Shown: positions 44,575-53,184 of the stretch, one piece after another
Layout: every line of letters starts with the position of its first letter
Position numbering within the stretch: the first letter of the stretch is position 1
From: Myxococcales bacterium
GTDB taxonomy: Bacteria; Myxococcota_A; Polyangia; Polyangiales; Polyangiaceae
Reading direction: 5' to 3'
Assembly: GCA_016712525.1 (NCBI GenBank)
Contig: JADJQX010000008.1
Location: 806,001 to 870,000 of the forward strand
DNA: 64,000 bases
The notes under the pieces: generated by a model
Told to the model about the DNA's origin: nothing
Database searches by the model: none
What the model saw: the letters and a program-made list of their open reading frames with translations, nothing else
Made by a program: the position numbers and the translations under genes

Positions 44575-45024
44575 CTACAAAGCCACCCCTGCCGAGCCCG
44601 ACGGAGCCGGCGTCGCCGCTGGAGCCGGTGGCGGTGATGGATCGGTTGGCGTTGCCGGTGGTGGAGCCGACGCGGGCGACGTAACGGCGCCCACCGACGC
44701 CAACGGGAGCACCGAGACCACGAGGTACCGGCAGCTCGGGTACGCCTCGCACGTCTCGACGTAGAGGGCGCGCTTGCCACATCCCTCGACCACGTGGCGT
44801 ACGACGACCGAGTTCGCGTAGCGCCGGTCGAGCGTGAGGACCACGTCGACGTTCGCGCAGGCGAGGTCACCCTTCGCGGTCGCCACGAGGGCAGCGTGGC
44901 GCTCCTCCGTCGAGCCGTCGATCGACCCGGGCACCCTCTGGACGGACGGGTGCTGCGCCTCGATGGGCGTGGAGAGCCCGCACGCCGTCAAGACCACGAG
45001 CCAAGAAGCCACGAGCGCGCGCAT
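44575..45024 (-). CDS. Small lipoprotein
   Basis: A 149-residue protein with a short signal and lipobox (VLTAC, Cys15). The middle (about 35-105) has a hydrophobic and beta-rich pattern with four Cys (LACANV, EGCGKRAL, ETCEAYPSC). The C-terminus is a low-complexity Ala/Pro/Ser tail. No family is recognised. It is divergent from the lipoprotein gene starting at 45119. Confidence 0.65.
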   Translation of the reverse strand: MRALVASWLVVLTACGLSTPIEAQHPSVQRVPGSIDGSTEERHAALVATAKGDLACANVDVVLTLDRRYANSVVVRHVVEGCGKRALYVETCEAYPSCRYLVVSVLPLASVGAVTSPASAPPPATPTDPSPPPAPAATPAPSGSAGVAL

Positions 45025-45118
45025 GGCGGCAGCATACCCGAGGCCGGCCGGGAGGCACGCCCCGGAGACCGGACGCCCCACGATGGCGCGCAGAGGGCGC
45101 GTGGTTAGGCTTCGGCTC

Positions 45119-45883
45119 ATGCGGAGCGGATCGTGGATCGGGGGCCTCGGTCTCGTGGCGGTCGGTGTCGCCCTCGCGGCCTGCGGGAGGCGCGCGCTCC
45201 CCGACGAGCTCGTCGGCTCCTACGCTCGTTCCGGCGAAGGAGCCGGGGTGCGCGCCGAGCTGTCCATCGCGAGGGGCGGCGTCGTGCTCACCGGCGTCCG
45301 ACGCACGGCATCGGCCGACATCGGCGCGTACACGGCCCTCTTCGGCGACGAGAAGGCCGGAGGCGGCACCACGGGCGCGCGGCTCCAGGCCTCGGCCGAC
45401 GTCGGCCGCAGCGTGACGCTCGCGCGGACGTTCGACACGCTCACCTGCGACGGCACGCGGTGCTCCTTCGCGCTCGAAAAGACCTCGCGCACCCCCGCGT
45501 GCAAGGGCACCCTCGAAAAGGTGCAAAATACAATCATCGTGGTCGCCCCGGAGTGCGCCGAGCTCTCCGGTCGCTGGACGTCCCTCGAGACCGCGGCGCC
45601 TCGACCGACGCCCGCCCCCCCGTCCACGGCCGCCCCGGCTCGGCCCGAGGCCTCGGGCGACGCACAGGCCCCGAAGGGCCCGAGCCCATCGGCCAAACCC
45701 GAGTTTCCCCCCGACATCCCGGCCCCGCACGACCACATGTCGTGCCTCTCCGCGTGCTCCATCGTCGACACGCGTTGCCACCGAACGACGGGGCCAGGGC
45801 GCGAGGCGTTCTTGGCGTGCGTGGAGAGCGCGCAGATCTGCCGCGCGCGGTGCGAAGAGGCCTGGCCGTTCTTCGGCGAGTGA
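45119..45883 (+). CDS. Lipoprotein, function unknown
   Basis: A 254-residue lipoprotein (lipobox ALAAC, Cys22). The first half is beta-rich (SYARSGEGAGVRAELSIARG, GVVLTGVRRTASADIG). A Pro/Ala/Ser linker follows at about 165-200. The last 50 residues hold a Cys cluster (SCLSACSIVDTRC, CVESAQICRARC) with C-x3-C spacing, probably two disulfides holding helices. No family is recognised. It converges on the ribosomal operon. Confidence 0.7.
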   Translation: MRSGSWIGGLGLVAVGVALAACGRRALPDELVGSYARSGEGAGVRAELSIARGGVVLTGVRRTASADIGAYTALFGDEKAGGGTTGARLQASADVGRSVTLARTFDTLTCDGTRCSFALEKTSRTPACKGTLEKVQNTIIVVAPECAELSGRWTSLETAAPRPTPAPPSTAAPARPEASGDAQAPKGPSPSAKPEFPPDIPAPHDHMSCLSACSIVDTRCHRTTGPGREAFLACVESAQICRARCEEAWPFFGE

Positions 45884-45902
45884 GCAGGCGACAAACGGCG
45901 AA

Positions 45903-45930
45903 ACGCGCCCGACCCGAAGGTGAGGCGCGT
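45903..45930 (-). terminator. Possible terminator of ribosomal operon
   Basis: ACGCGCC (45903-45909) pairs with GGCGCGT (45924-45930), in the gap after rpsK. On the minus strand the stem is followed by TTTCG, a short T-run. It is a modest candidate for the end of the ribosomal transcript. Confidence 0.45.
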
Positions 45931-45953
45931 CTCGTGGGCCGAGCCGAAGGGGC

Positions 45954-46364
45954 TCAGACGCGGCGGCGCTTCGGCGGACGGCACCCGTTGTGGGGGACCG
46001 GCGTCACGTCGCGGATGAGGGTGACCTTGAAGCCGGCGGTCTGGAGGGCGCGGAGGGCGCTCTCGCGGCCCGCGCCGGGGCCCTTCACGAACACCGCGAT
46101 CGAGCGCATGCCGTGATCCATGGCCTTGCGAGCGGCCTCTTCGGCGGCGAGCTGAGCGGCGAAGGGCGTGCTCTTACGCGAGCCCTTGAAGCCGCGCGAC
46201 CCGGCGCTCGACCACGAGACGGCGTTGCCGTTCACGTCCGTGATCGTGACCACGGTGTTGTTGAAGGTGCTCTGAATATGCGCGATTCCGGTCGCGATGT
46301 TCTTCTTGACCTTCTTCTTGACCTGCTTGCCTTTGCCCGAGGCTGCCGTTTTCGCCGTGGCCAT
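45954..46364 (-). CDS. rpsK: 30S ribosomal protein S11
   Basis: A 136-residue uS11, part of the 30S platform near the Shine-Dalgarno helix. Diagnostic stretches are IAHIQSTFNNTVVTITD, SSAGSRGFKGSRKSTPFAAQ and PHNGCRPPKRRRV at the C-terminus. A Lys-rich N-terminal extension precedes the core. It is the last gene of the ribosomal cluster; rpsD, rpoA and rplQ, which usually follow, are not in this window. Confidence 0.98.
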   Translation of the reverse strand: MATAKTAASGKGKQVKKKVKKNIATGIAHIQSTFNNTVVTITDVNGNAVSWSSAGSRGFKGSRKSTPFAAQLAAEEAARKAMDHGMRSIAVFVKGPGAGRESALRALQTAGFKVTLIRDVTPVPHNGCRPPKRRRV

Positions 46365-46458
46365 GATCTACTCCAAACGTATCGAGGTGGTCCGCGTCGA
46401 GGCCGAGCCCCGCACGCGCTAAATCATCGAGAGAGGCGCGCGGTGGACGCGCCCGGTT

Positions 46459-46842
46459 TCACTTCTTGCCGGCCGAGCCCTGGCGAGCCACGATGCCCTT
46501 ACGCGGGCCCTTGCGGGTGCGGGCGTTCGTGTGCGTGCGCTGCCCGTTGACCGGGAGGCCACGGCGGTGACGGAGGCCACGGTAGCAGCCGAGGTCCATC
46601 AGGCGCTTGATGTTCATCTGGACCTCGCGGCGGAGGTCACCCTCGACGCGGTAGTCCGACTCGAGGAGCTCGCGGATCTTGCGGATGTCCGAGTCCGTCA
46701 GCTCTTCGGTCTTCTTGGTCTCGGGGATGCCCGCACGCTCGCAGATCTTCTTCGCGAGGGTGCGACCGATGCCGTAGAGGTACGGAAGGGAGTAGGCAAT
46801 TTGCTTGTGACGGGGAAGGTCGACGCCTGCGATACGAGCCAT
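46459..46842 (-). CDS. rpsM: 30S ribosomal protein S13
   Basis: A 127-residue uS13 from the small-subunit head, which contacts the P-site tRNA and the 50S subunit. Diagnostic stretches are MARIAGVDLPRHK, YGIGRTLAKKICERAG, and the C-terminal RHRRGLPVNGQRTHTNART. Its tail is Lys/Arg-rich. It is followed by rpsK with a 94-base gap. Confidence 0.98.
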   Translation of the reverse strand: MARIAGVDLPRHKQIAYSLPYLYGIGRTLAKKICERAGIPETKKTEELTDSDIRKIRELLESDYRVEGDLRREVQMNIKRLMDLGCYRGLRHRRGLPVNGQRTHTNARTRKGPRKGIVARQGSAGKK

Positions 46843-47103
46843 GACGGATGCTCTCTACTCGGTTGGTACTAGGTTTCAACTGTGGAGGGTCGAAACCCTC
46901 AAAATACTTTTTGCGGCCCCCGCGAGGCCGGGGGCCAAGCGGCCAAACGCGTGACCCGCGAGCCCTTGCGACGCGGGTCATTTCGGGCGAAATCCGCGTC
47001 GCGAACGGGCCGGGGCTAGGGAGGTAGGGCGAGCCGTACTTCCGTACGGTGAGCCCTACCGACCGACGACCCGGGCCGCGCAGCAGCGGAATTCGTCCCG
47101 AAA

Positions 47104-47217
47104 TCAGCCTTGGCGCTGTTTGTGGCGGGGATTCTCGCAGATGATGCGAACGACGCCCTTGCGGCGCACGACCTTGCACTTGTCGCAGATCTTCTTGACG
47201 GACGGACGGACCTTCAT
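47104..47217 (-). CDS. rpmJ: 50S ribosomal protein L36
   Basis: A 37-residue bL36 of the zinc-binding type: MKVRPSVKKICDKCKVV at the start, with the Cys pair C-x2-C, then CENPRHKQRQG supplying the last Cys and His ligands. It is the smallest protein of the large subunit. It lies between infA and rpsM, the usual order. Confidence 0.97.
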   Translation of the reverse strand: MKVRPSVKKICDKCKVVRRKGVVRIICENPRHKQRQG

Positions 47218-47285
47218 GACCTAACTCCGGAATACGTGCGTGGCTCGAATCGGGGGGAAGACCCCGCGGATCCGGGGCCGGAGAA

Positions 47286-47534
47286 CTACTTGTGACGGTA
47301 CGTGATACGCCCGCGGCTCGGGTCGTAGGGGCTGACCTCGACGGTGACGCGGTCGCCAGGGAGGATGCGGATGTAGTACTGGCGCATGCGCCCGCTGATG
47401 GTAGCGAGGACGACCAGCCCGTTGTCGCACTTCACCCGAAACATGGCGTTCGGGAGGGCTTCCTGGACGACACCGTCGAACTCCAGTTTGTCGCCCTTGG
47501 GCTCTTTGCGCTCTCGTCGTTCACTCACTCCCAT
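47286..47534 (-). CDS. infA: Translation initiation factor IF-1
   Basis: An 82-residue OB-fold protein that binds the A-site of the 30S subunit during initiation. The core includes GVVQEALPNAMFRV, VVLATISGRMRQYYIRILPGD and YDPSRGRITYR. Compared with the usual 72 residues, it has about ten extra charged residues at the N-terminus (RRERKEPKGDK). The gap to adk holds no map gene. Confidence 0.97.
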   Translation of the reverse strand: MGVSERRERKEPKGDKLEFDGVVQEALPNAMFRVKCDNGLVVLATISGRMRQYYIRILPGDRVTVEVSPYDPSRGRITYRHK

Positions 47535-47567
47535 GCCTCATTTCTTCCTGCGCCTCCGGTCGTGCTT

Positions 47568-48200
47568 TCACTTGGCGAGGACGCCGAGCACACGGGCCGT
47601 TACTTCTTCCACGGTGCCGACCCCGTCCACGCGGCGAAGGAGACCCTTCTTCGCGTAGTGGGGGAGGAGCTCGCTCGTCATGGCCTCGTACGTCGAGACG
47701 CGGTTCTTGACCACGTGCTCTTGGTCGTCGGCCCGATGCTCGAGATCCGCATCCGGGGGCGGAGGCTTATACTTCAGGTGGTAGATCTGTCCAGTCCGTT
47801 TGTCGGTCCGGCGCAAAACGGCGCGCTCGATGAGGAGCTCGGCCGGGACCTCGAGCGCGACGACGTGGTCGAGCTTCTGGCCCCGCTTGGCGAGGAGGGT
47901 GTCGAGCGCGTCCGCCTGAGGGACGGTGCGAGGGAACCCGTCGAGGAGGAACCCGTTCGCGGCGTCGTCGGCCTTGGTGCGTTCGTCGATGAGGCCGATG
48001 ACGACCTCGTCGGGGACGAGACCACCGGCGGCCATCTTGGCGACGAGCTCGGGCTCGAGCTTGCCCGCAGCCTTGGCGGCGCGAAGCATGTCGCCCGTGG
48101 AGATTTGCGGGATGCCCCACTTCTCGCAGATGACCTTGGCCTGGGTGCCTTTGCCCGCGCCGGGCGGCCCGACGAAGACGAGGCGAAGAGAGTCGCTCAT
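47568..48200 (-). CDS. adk: Adenylate kinase
   Basis: A 210-residue enzyme that interconverts ATP + AMP with 2 ADP. The P-loop GPPGAGKGTQ lies near residues 11-20, followed by STGDMLR, the FLLDGFPRT motif and the LID region RRTDKRTGQIYHLKYKPP. The LID lacks a four-Cys zinc knuckle. The ATG overlaps the secY stop by four bases (ATGA), so it is coupled to secY. Confidence 0.98.
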   Translation of the reverse strand: MSDSLRLVFVGPPGAGKGTQAKVICEKWGIPQISTGDMLRAAKAAGKLEPELVAKMAAGGLVPDEVVIGLIDERTKADDAANGFLLDGFPRTVPQADALDTLLAKRGQKLDHVVALEVPAELLIERAVLRRTDKRTGQIYHLKYKPPPPDADLEHRADDQEHVVKNRVSTYEAMTSELLPHYAKKGLLRRVDGVGTVEEVTARVLGVLAK

Positions 48201-49531
48201 CCGAAGTCCCTCCGACCACGAATGCGCGTCGCGCGACCGCCGCCGCCCGAGAGGCCTTCGTAGTTGCGCGTGATGAGATGCGCTTCGATCTGGGCCACGG
48301 TGTCGAGGGCCACGCCCACGACGATCATCATCGACGTGCCGCCGAAGCGGAACGGGACCTTGAAGGCCTCGGTGATGAGGGTCGGGACGACACACACGAC
48401 CGCCATGTACAGCGCGCCACCGAGCGTGATGCGCGTAAGCACATGGTCGATGTAGTCGGCCGTCTGCTTACCTTGGCGGATGCTCGGGATGAACGCCTGC
48501 TGCTTCTTGAGGTTGTCCGCCACGTCGACCGCCTGGAAGGTGACCGCCGTGTAGAAGAACGAGAAGAAGATGATGAGCGCGATGTAGAAGAAGTTGAACT
48601 CCCACCCGCCGCGGTCGAGCGAGCCCTGCAGCGCCGCCATGCCCGGAACCTTGAAGTTCGCGAGGGTGGCCGGGAGCATGAGGAGCGACGACGCGAAGAT
48701 CGGCGGGATGGTGCCCGCGGTGTTCACGCGGAGCGGGAGGTGGGCGGTCTGACCGCCGTAGACGCGGCGGCCGACGCTTCGGCGCGCGTAGTAGATCGGG
48801 ATGCGACGCTGCCCGCGCTCGAAGAAGACGATCGTCGCCACCGTCGCGAGGATGATCGTGCCCACGGCCGCGAGGTTCAGGGGCTGGATGGAGCCCTTGT
48901 GCGTCTCGAAGTAGGAGAGCACACCCCCGGGGATGTCGGTGACGATGCCCGCGAAGATGATGAGCGACGTGCCGTTGCCGATGCCCCGCTCGGTGATCTG
49001 CTCGCCCACCCACATGATGAAGAGCGTGCCCGTCGTCAGGGTGAGCATGGTCATCAGGCGGAAGCCCCAGCCCGCGTGCGCGACGACGCCGCCCGAGGTG
49101 TCGAGGTCGTTGTTCGCGGCGCCCTCGAGGGTCATCGCGATGCCGAACGACTGCACGAACGAGAGGAGGAGCGTCGCGTAGCGCGTGTACTGGTTGATCT
49201 TCCGCGTGCCCTGCTCGCCCTCTTTGCGGAGCTCGTCGAGCGGCTTGTAGACCATGGTGAGGAGCTGGAAGACGATGCTCGCGCTCACGTACGGCATGAT
49301 GCCGAGCGCGAACACGCTCAAGTTTCCGAGCGCCCCACCGCTGAACATGTTCACGAAGCCAAGGAGGCCGCCTTGCTTGCTCACGAGAGCCCGCATGGCG
49401 TTTCGGTCCACGCCGGGGATCGTCACGAAGACGCCGACGCGGTACACCGCGAGCATCAGAAGCGTGTAGATCACACGCTTCCGGAGCTCCGGTACCTTGC
49501 CGATGTTCGCGAGACCCGGGAGGAACGACAT
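48197..49531 (-). CDS. secY: Preprotein translocase subunit SecY
   Basis: A 444-residue channel protein of the Sec translocon with ten hydrophobic segments. Diagnostic patterns are GVDRNAMRALV, NMFSGGALGNLSVFALGIMP, the EQITERGIGNGTSLIIFAGI loop and KQQAFIPSIRQGKQTADYI. It is encoded between rplO and adk as usual. The ATG overlaps the rplO stop by one base (TAATG). Confidence 0.98.
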   Translation of the reverse strand: MSFLPGLANIGKVPELRKRVIYTLLMLAVYRVGVFVTIPGVDRNAMRALVSKQGGLLGFVNMFSGGALGNLSVFALGIMPYVSASIVFQLLTMVYKPLDELRKEGEQGTRKINQYTRYATLLLSFVQSFGIAMTLEGAANNDLDTSGGVVAHAGWGFRLMTMLTLTTGTLFIMWVGEQITERGIGNGTSLIIFAGIVTDIPGGVLSYFETHKGSIQPLNLAAVGTIILATVATIVFFERGQRRIPIYYARRSVGRRVYGGQTAHLPLRVNTAGTIPPIFASSLLMLPATLANFKVPGMAALQGSLDRGGWEFNFFYIALIIFFSFFYTAVTFQAVDVADNLKKQQAFIPSIRQGKQTADYIDHVLTRITLGGALYMAVVCVVPTLITEAFKVPFRFGGTSMMIVVGVALDTVAQIEAHLITRNYEGLSGGGGRATRIRGRRDFG

Positions 49532-49995
49532 TACTCGCCGGCCTTGGCCGCGCTGACGAGGAGGGTCTTCCCGCCGGCCTTCTGGATCTTTTCCTGCGCC
49601 GACTTCGAGAAGGCGTGCGCCGTGACGACGATCGCCTTGGTGATGTCGCCGTCGCCGAGGATCTTGATGCCGTCGAACTGGCCCTTCACGAGGCCGCGGT
49701 CACGAAGAGCCTTCTCGTCGACGTTGGCGCCGGCGGCGAAGACGTCGAGGTCGCCCACGTTGATCGCGCAGACCTTCGTCGGGAAGGGGTTCGTGAAGCC
49801 GCGCTTCGGGAGGCGGCGCTGGAGGGGCGTCTGGCCGCCCTCGAAGTAGGGCTTGAAGCCGCCCGTGCGGGCGTACTGGCCCTTTTGACCGCGGCCGGCC
49901 GTCTTGCCGAGACCGGAGCCGGGACCACGCCCCTTGCGGAGCTTGACTTGCGTCGCGCCCGCGGGCTTGACGAGCTTGGAGAGAGTATCAGCCAC
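49531..49995 (-). CDS. rplO: 50S ribosomal protein L15
   Basis: A 154-residue uL15 of the large subunit. Diagnostic stretches are RKGRGPGSGLGKTAGRGQKG, TGGFKPYFEGGQTPLQRRLP, and the KIQKAGGKTLLV C-terminus. It overlaps rpmD by eight bases and secY by one base, so it is tightly coupled. Confidence 0.98.
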   Translation of the reverse strand: MADTLSKLVKPAGATQVKLRKGRGPGSGLGKTAGRGQKGQYARTGGFKPYFEGGQTPLQRRLPKRGFTNPFPTKVCAINVGDLDVFAAGANVDEKALRDRGLVKGQFDGIKILGDGDITKAIVVTAHAFSKSAQEKIQKAGGKTLLVSAAKAGE

Positions 49996-50176
49996 GTTCC
50001 ACCTCCTCGACCGTCACGAGGTGCAGGACCTTCTTGATGGCGCCGCGGAACGAGGGCGTGTTGGCGACCTCGACCGTGGTACCCGGGCCACGGAGACCGA
50101 GGCCCTTCACGACTTCATGGTGGGCGTGCTGACGCCCGATGAGGCTCTTTTTCTGGGTGACGAGGAGCTTCTTCAC
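49988..50176 (-). CDS. rpmD: 50S ribosomal protein L30
   Basis: A 62-residue uL30 from a GTG start (VKKLLVTQKKSLIGRQ). A conserved core VKGLGLRGPGTTVEV and FRGAIKKVLHLVTVEEVE follow. The GTG overlaps the rpsE stop (GTGA), so translation is coupled. The short length is normal. Confidence 0.95.
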   Translation of the reverse strand: MKKLLVTQKKSLIGRQHAHHEVVKGLGLRGPGTTVEVANTPSFRGAIKKVLHLVTVEEVERG

Positions 50177-50718
50177 GGCGTCGCCTCCGCGGCCTTCTTG
50201 CCGCCCTTCTTCGCATCGCTCGAGACGATGTCTTCGACCTGCTTGCCACGCTTCTGCGCGATCTGGTCGACGCTGCGGAGCTGGCGGAGCGCGTTCACGG
50301 TGGCGCGGACCACGTTGTGGGGGTTCGCGCTGCCGAGGCACTTGGTGAGGATGTCGTGGATACCCGCGCTCTCGACGACGGCGCGAACCGCACCGCCGGC
50401 GATGACGCCCGTTCCGGCCGAGGCCGGGCGGAGGAACACGCGGCCGGCGCCGAAGTGACCGAGCACCTCGTGCGGCACGGTCGTGCCGGCGAGCGGAACC
50501 TTGAAGAGGTTCTTGCGCGCCTGATCGTTCCCCTTGCGAATCGCCTCGGGGACCTCGTTCGCCTTGCCGAGGCCGACACCCACGTGTCCCGATTCGTCGC
50601 CCACGACGATGAGCGCCGCAAACGAGAACCGCCTGCCGCCCTTCACCACCTTGGCGACGCGGTTGATGTGGATGATGCGCTCCTTGAGCTTCTCCTCGTC
50701 GACCTGATCGAATGCCAT
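50173..50718 (-). CDS. rpsE: 30S ribosomal protein S5
   Basis: A 181-residue uS5 starting at MAFDQVDEEKLKER. An ATG 51 bases upstream would add an unlikely extension. The family patterns are INRVAKVVKGGRRFSFAALI, VGVGLGKANEVPEAIRKG and GTGVIAGGAVRAVVESAGI. uS5 helps translational fidelity and mRNA unwinding. The C-terminal tail is Lys/Ala-rich. Confidence 0.97.
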   Translation of the reverse strand: MAFDQVDEEKLKERIIHINRVAKVVKGGRRFSFAALIVVGDESGHVGVGLGKANEVPEAIRKGNDQARKNLFKVPLAGTTVPHEVLGHFGAGRVFLRPASAGTGVIAGGAVRAVVESAGIHDILTKCLGSANPHNVVRATVNALRQLRSVDQIAQKRGKQVEDIVSSDAKKGGKKAAEATP

Positions 50719-50768
50719 GTCCGAATCTCGCTTCTCGAGTAGTGGGCCCTGTAAAGGCCCGAAATCCA

Positions 50769-51128
50769 TCAGAATTTGAGGCCAGCCTCGCGCGCGCCCT
50801 CGGCGAGAGCCGAGACGCGACCGTGGTAGAGGTAGCCGTTGCGGTCGAACACGACCTGGGAGACACCCTGCGCGAGGAGCGCCTTCGCGAGCGCGGCCCC
50901 CACCTTCTTCGCGGCGTCGGTCTTGTCGGACTCGGCGATCGCGGACTTCACGTCGCCCGCGAGGGTCGAGGTGTGCGCGAGCGTCTTGCCCGTGACGTCG
51001 TCGATCGCCTGGGCGTAGATGTGCTTCAGGCTGCGGAAGACGGTGACACGCGGGCGCTCCGCGGTTCCGCTGATCTTGCGACGAATACGGAGCTTGCGGC
51101 GCTCCCGACCGACAACTTGCATGGCCAT
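50769..51128 (-). CDS. rplR: 50S ribosomal protein L18
   Basis: A 119-residue uL18, which binds 5S rRNA. Patterns are LRIRRKISGTAERPRVTVFR, KHIYAQAIDD, and the FDRNGYLYHGRVSALAEGAR C-terminus. The first of two nearby ATGs (MAMQVV) is used; AAGGA lies about 9 bases upstream. The 160-base gap to rplF is unusual for this operon and is partly explained by the rplF frameshift tail. Confidence 0.97.
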   Translation of the reverse strand: MAMQVVGRERRKLRIRRKISGTAERPRVTVFRSLKHIYAQAIDDVTGKTLAHTSTLAGDVKSAIAESDKTDAAKKVGAALAKALLAQGVSQVVFDRNGYLYHGRVSALAEGAREAGLKF

Positions 51129-51294
51129 GACGATGATTCCTTTTGCGCTTCCCGGGGACGCACGGCGTTCCCCGAGGTTCTCGCTACGTTGGATGAGCCT
51201 CGGAGGGTGAGGCTCGGAGAGGGAGAGCCGGGGCCCTCGAGCGGCGCGGAGTCACTACCCCTACGCCGCCCGGAGCGCAACCGGCTCGTGAGCC

Positions 51295-51889
51295 TTACTT
51301 GCCCTTGCCGCCGGCCTTGCCCGCCTTTTCGCGGACCTTCTCGCCGCGGTAGCGGACGCCCTTGCCGGCCGTAGGGGCTGGGGGGGCGGAAGCCACGGAT
51401 GGTGGCGGCCGTCTGGCCCATGACCTCTTTGTCGGCGCCTTCGAGCTGGATGACCGTTCCCTTGCTGTCGCCGGGGATGGTCACCTTGATGCCCTGGGGC
51501 ACGGGGAAGTTGACGGGGTGCGAGAGGCCGAGCGAGAGGTTCAGGATCGCGCCCTTGAGCTCGGCGCGGTAGCCGGTGCCCTGGAGCTCGAGGACCTTCG
51601 TGTAGCCTTCGGCGCAGCCCGTGACCATGCTCTGGAGGAGCGCGCGGGCGAGGCCTTGGAAGCGGGCGCCGTCGCGACCGGAGACGGTCGGCTTGACGGT
51701 GACGCTCGGGCCGTCGACGGTGATGTCGACGTTCGGGGTGATGGCGCGCGAGAGCTCGCCCTTCGGCCCCTTGACCGACATTTTGCCGTTCGCGATCGAG
51801 AGGGTGACGCCCTTGGGGATCGTCACCGGGCGCTTGCCCACGCGGGACTGACGGATCTTCTCTTCCGTCTGCGTTGCGGGAGTCGTCAT
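51295..51889 (-). pseudogene. rplF: 50S ribosomal protein L6, frameshifted
   Basis: uL6 coding sequence interrupted by a one-base frameshift. The first part reads normally from MTTPATQTEEKIRQSRVGKR through QLEGADKEVMGQTAATIRGF. At a run of seven G (51380-51386 on the plus strand) the frame is lost; translated directly, it runs on as basic nonsense to 51026. Removing one base restores APTAGKGVRYRGEKVRE and a Lys/Gly-rich tail ending at the TAA at 51295-51297, the expected L6 C-terminus. uL6 is essential, so a base-calling error in the homopolymer is the likeliest cause. Confidence 0.93.
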
Positions 51890-51893
51890 GGGA

Positions 51894-52289
51894 TCACCAA
51901 ACCTCGCAAAGGAGCTCACCGCCGACGCGCTGAGTCCGTGCATCCTTGTCGGTCATGACTCCGCGGCTCGTCGAGAGGATGGAGATGCCCATCCCCGAGC
52001 GGACCCGCGGAATGCGGTCGAAGCGCACGTAGACGCGGCGGCCGGGCGTCGAGACGCGACGGATACCGTCGATCGCGCTCTCGCGGCCCTTGCCGTAGCG
52101 GAGGACGAGCACGAGCTTCTTCGGGCCTTCGCCCTCCGAGGTGCGCACGTCGTCGAGGAAACCCTCGCGCTTGAGCACGTGCGCCACGTGCTCTTTGAGG
52201 TTCGAGTGGGGCATCTCCGCGCGGTCGTGGCGGGCAAGGCCCGCGTTGCGGATACGCGTCAGCATGTCGGAAATGGGATCGGTCATCAT
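51894..52289 (-). CDS. rpsH: 30S ribosomal protein S8
   Basis: A 131-residue uS8, an early-binding 16S rRNA protein. Patterns are DPISDMLTRIRNAG, HVLKREGFLDDV, and the VRSGMGISILSTSRGVMTD C-terminus. Two adjacent ATGs give two candidate starts three bases apart. Confidence 0.97.
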   Translation of the reverse strand: MMTDPISDMLTRIRNAGLARHDRAEMPHSNLKEHVAHVLKREGFLDDVRTSEGEGPKKLVLVLRYGKGRESAIDGIRRVSTPGRRVYVRFDRIPRVRSGMGISILSTSRGVMTDKDARTQRVGGELLCEVW

Positions 52290-52293
52290 GGCT

Positions 52294-52479
52294 TCACCAG
52301 CTCGCCTTGATCACGCCGGGGATTTCACCGCGGAGGGAGAACATGCGAAGGCAGACCCTGCAGAGCTCGAATTTGCGGTAGTAACCGCGAGCGCGGCCGC
52401 AGACCTTGCAACGGTTACGGTGCCGCACCTCGAACTTCGGGGGGCGATTGAGCTTCGCAAACTGAGATGCACGCGCCAT
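52294..52479 (-). CDS. rpsN: 30S ribosomal protein S14, zinc-binding type
   Basis: A 61-residue uS14 of the short zinc-binding (type Z) class. The two C-x2-C pairs lie in CKVCGRARGYYRKF and CRVCLRMFSLRG, followed by the conserved IPGVIKASW terminus. Confidence 0.98.
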   Translation of the reverse strand: MARASQFAKLNRPPKFEVRHRNRCKVCGRARGYYRKFELCRVCLRMFSLRGEIPGVIKASW

Positions 52480-52545
52480 CTGTTCCTCTGTGTCTCGCTA
52501 CTTCGGTGAGAATCTTAAAGCTTGTTTAAAGTGCCTTCGCCCAGC

Positions 52546-53178
52546 TCACGCCTGGCGGAACGGCATTCCGAGGTGCTGGAGGAGAGCGCGCCCCTCTTCG
52601 TCCGTCTTGGCCGTCGTCACGAAGCTGATGTTCAGCCCCTTGATGACGTCGATACGGTCGTAGTTGATCTCGGGGAAGATGATTTGCTCCTTGAGGCCGA
52701 GGGTGTAGTTCCCCTTGCCGTCGAAGGCGCGACGGGAGACGCCGCGGAAGTCACGGGTGCGCGGGAGCGCGAGCGTGACGAGGCGGTCCAAGAACTCCCA
52801 CATGTGGTTCTTGCGGAGGGTCACCATCGCGCCGATGGGGAGGTTCGCGCGGAGCTTGAAGCTCGCGATCGCCTTCTTCGAGCGCGTGACGACCGGCTTC
52901 TGGCCGGCGATGGCGCGAAGCTCCTCGACGGCGGCGTCGATGATCTTCGGGTTGGTCACGGCGGCGCCGAGGCCCATGTTCAGAACGATCTTCTGAAGCT
53001 TGGGCACCTGCATCGGGTTCTTGTACCCGAACTGCTTCTTGAGCGCGGGAACGACCTCGTCCGAGTACTTCTTGATGAAGCGCGGAGCGACGGCCTCGGC
53101 CGTGGAGACGACCTTGGCGGCGGGGGCTTTCTTCTCGCCCTCGGGCTTGCCCTTCTTCTGCTTCTTCTCGTCGGCCAT
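52546..53178 (-). CDS. rplE: 50S ribosomal protein L5
   Basis: A 210-residue uL5, which binds 5S rRNA in the central protuberance. An unusual Lys/Ala-rich extension of about 30 residues precedes the core. The core shows PKLQKIVLNMGLGAA, then KKAIASFKLRANLPIGAMVT, the FRGVSRRAFDGKGNYTLGL segment and KTDEEGRALLQHLGMPF. Confidence 0.98.
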   Translation of the reverse strand: MADEKKQKKGKPEGEKKAPAAKVVSTAEAVAPRFIKKYSDEVVPALKKQFGYKNPMQVPKLQKIVLNMGLGAAVTNPKIIDAAVEELRAIAGQKPVVTRSKKAIASFKLRANLPIGAMVTLRKNHMWEFLDRLVTLALPRTRDFRGVSRRAFDGKGNYTLGLKEQIIFPEINYDRIDVIKGLNISFVTTAKTDEEGRALLQHLGMPFRQA

Positions 53179-53184
53179 GACTTA

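Noticed and set aside
47221..47285. Possible tRNA-like sequence (GGCTCGAATC) between rpmJ and infA
   Set aside because: Only a T-loop-like string is present; no acceptor stem or anticodon arm can be formed in 65 bases.
48278..49849. Long plus-strand open frame antisense to secY and rplO
   Set aside because: Acidic, His/Arg-rich shadow translation typical of antisense frames in high-GC DNA; secY and rplO are certain.
51026..51294. Extended L6 C-terminus in the shifted frame
   Set aside because: It overlaps rplR coding sequence and has nonsense-like composition; the restored frame gives the expected L6 ending.
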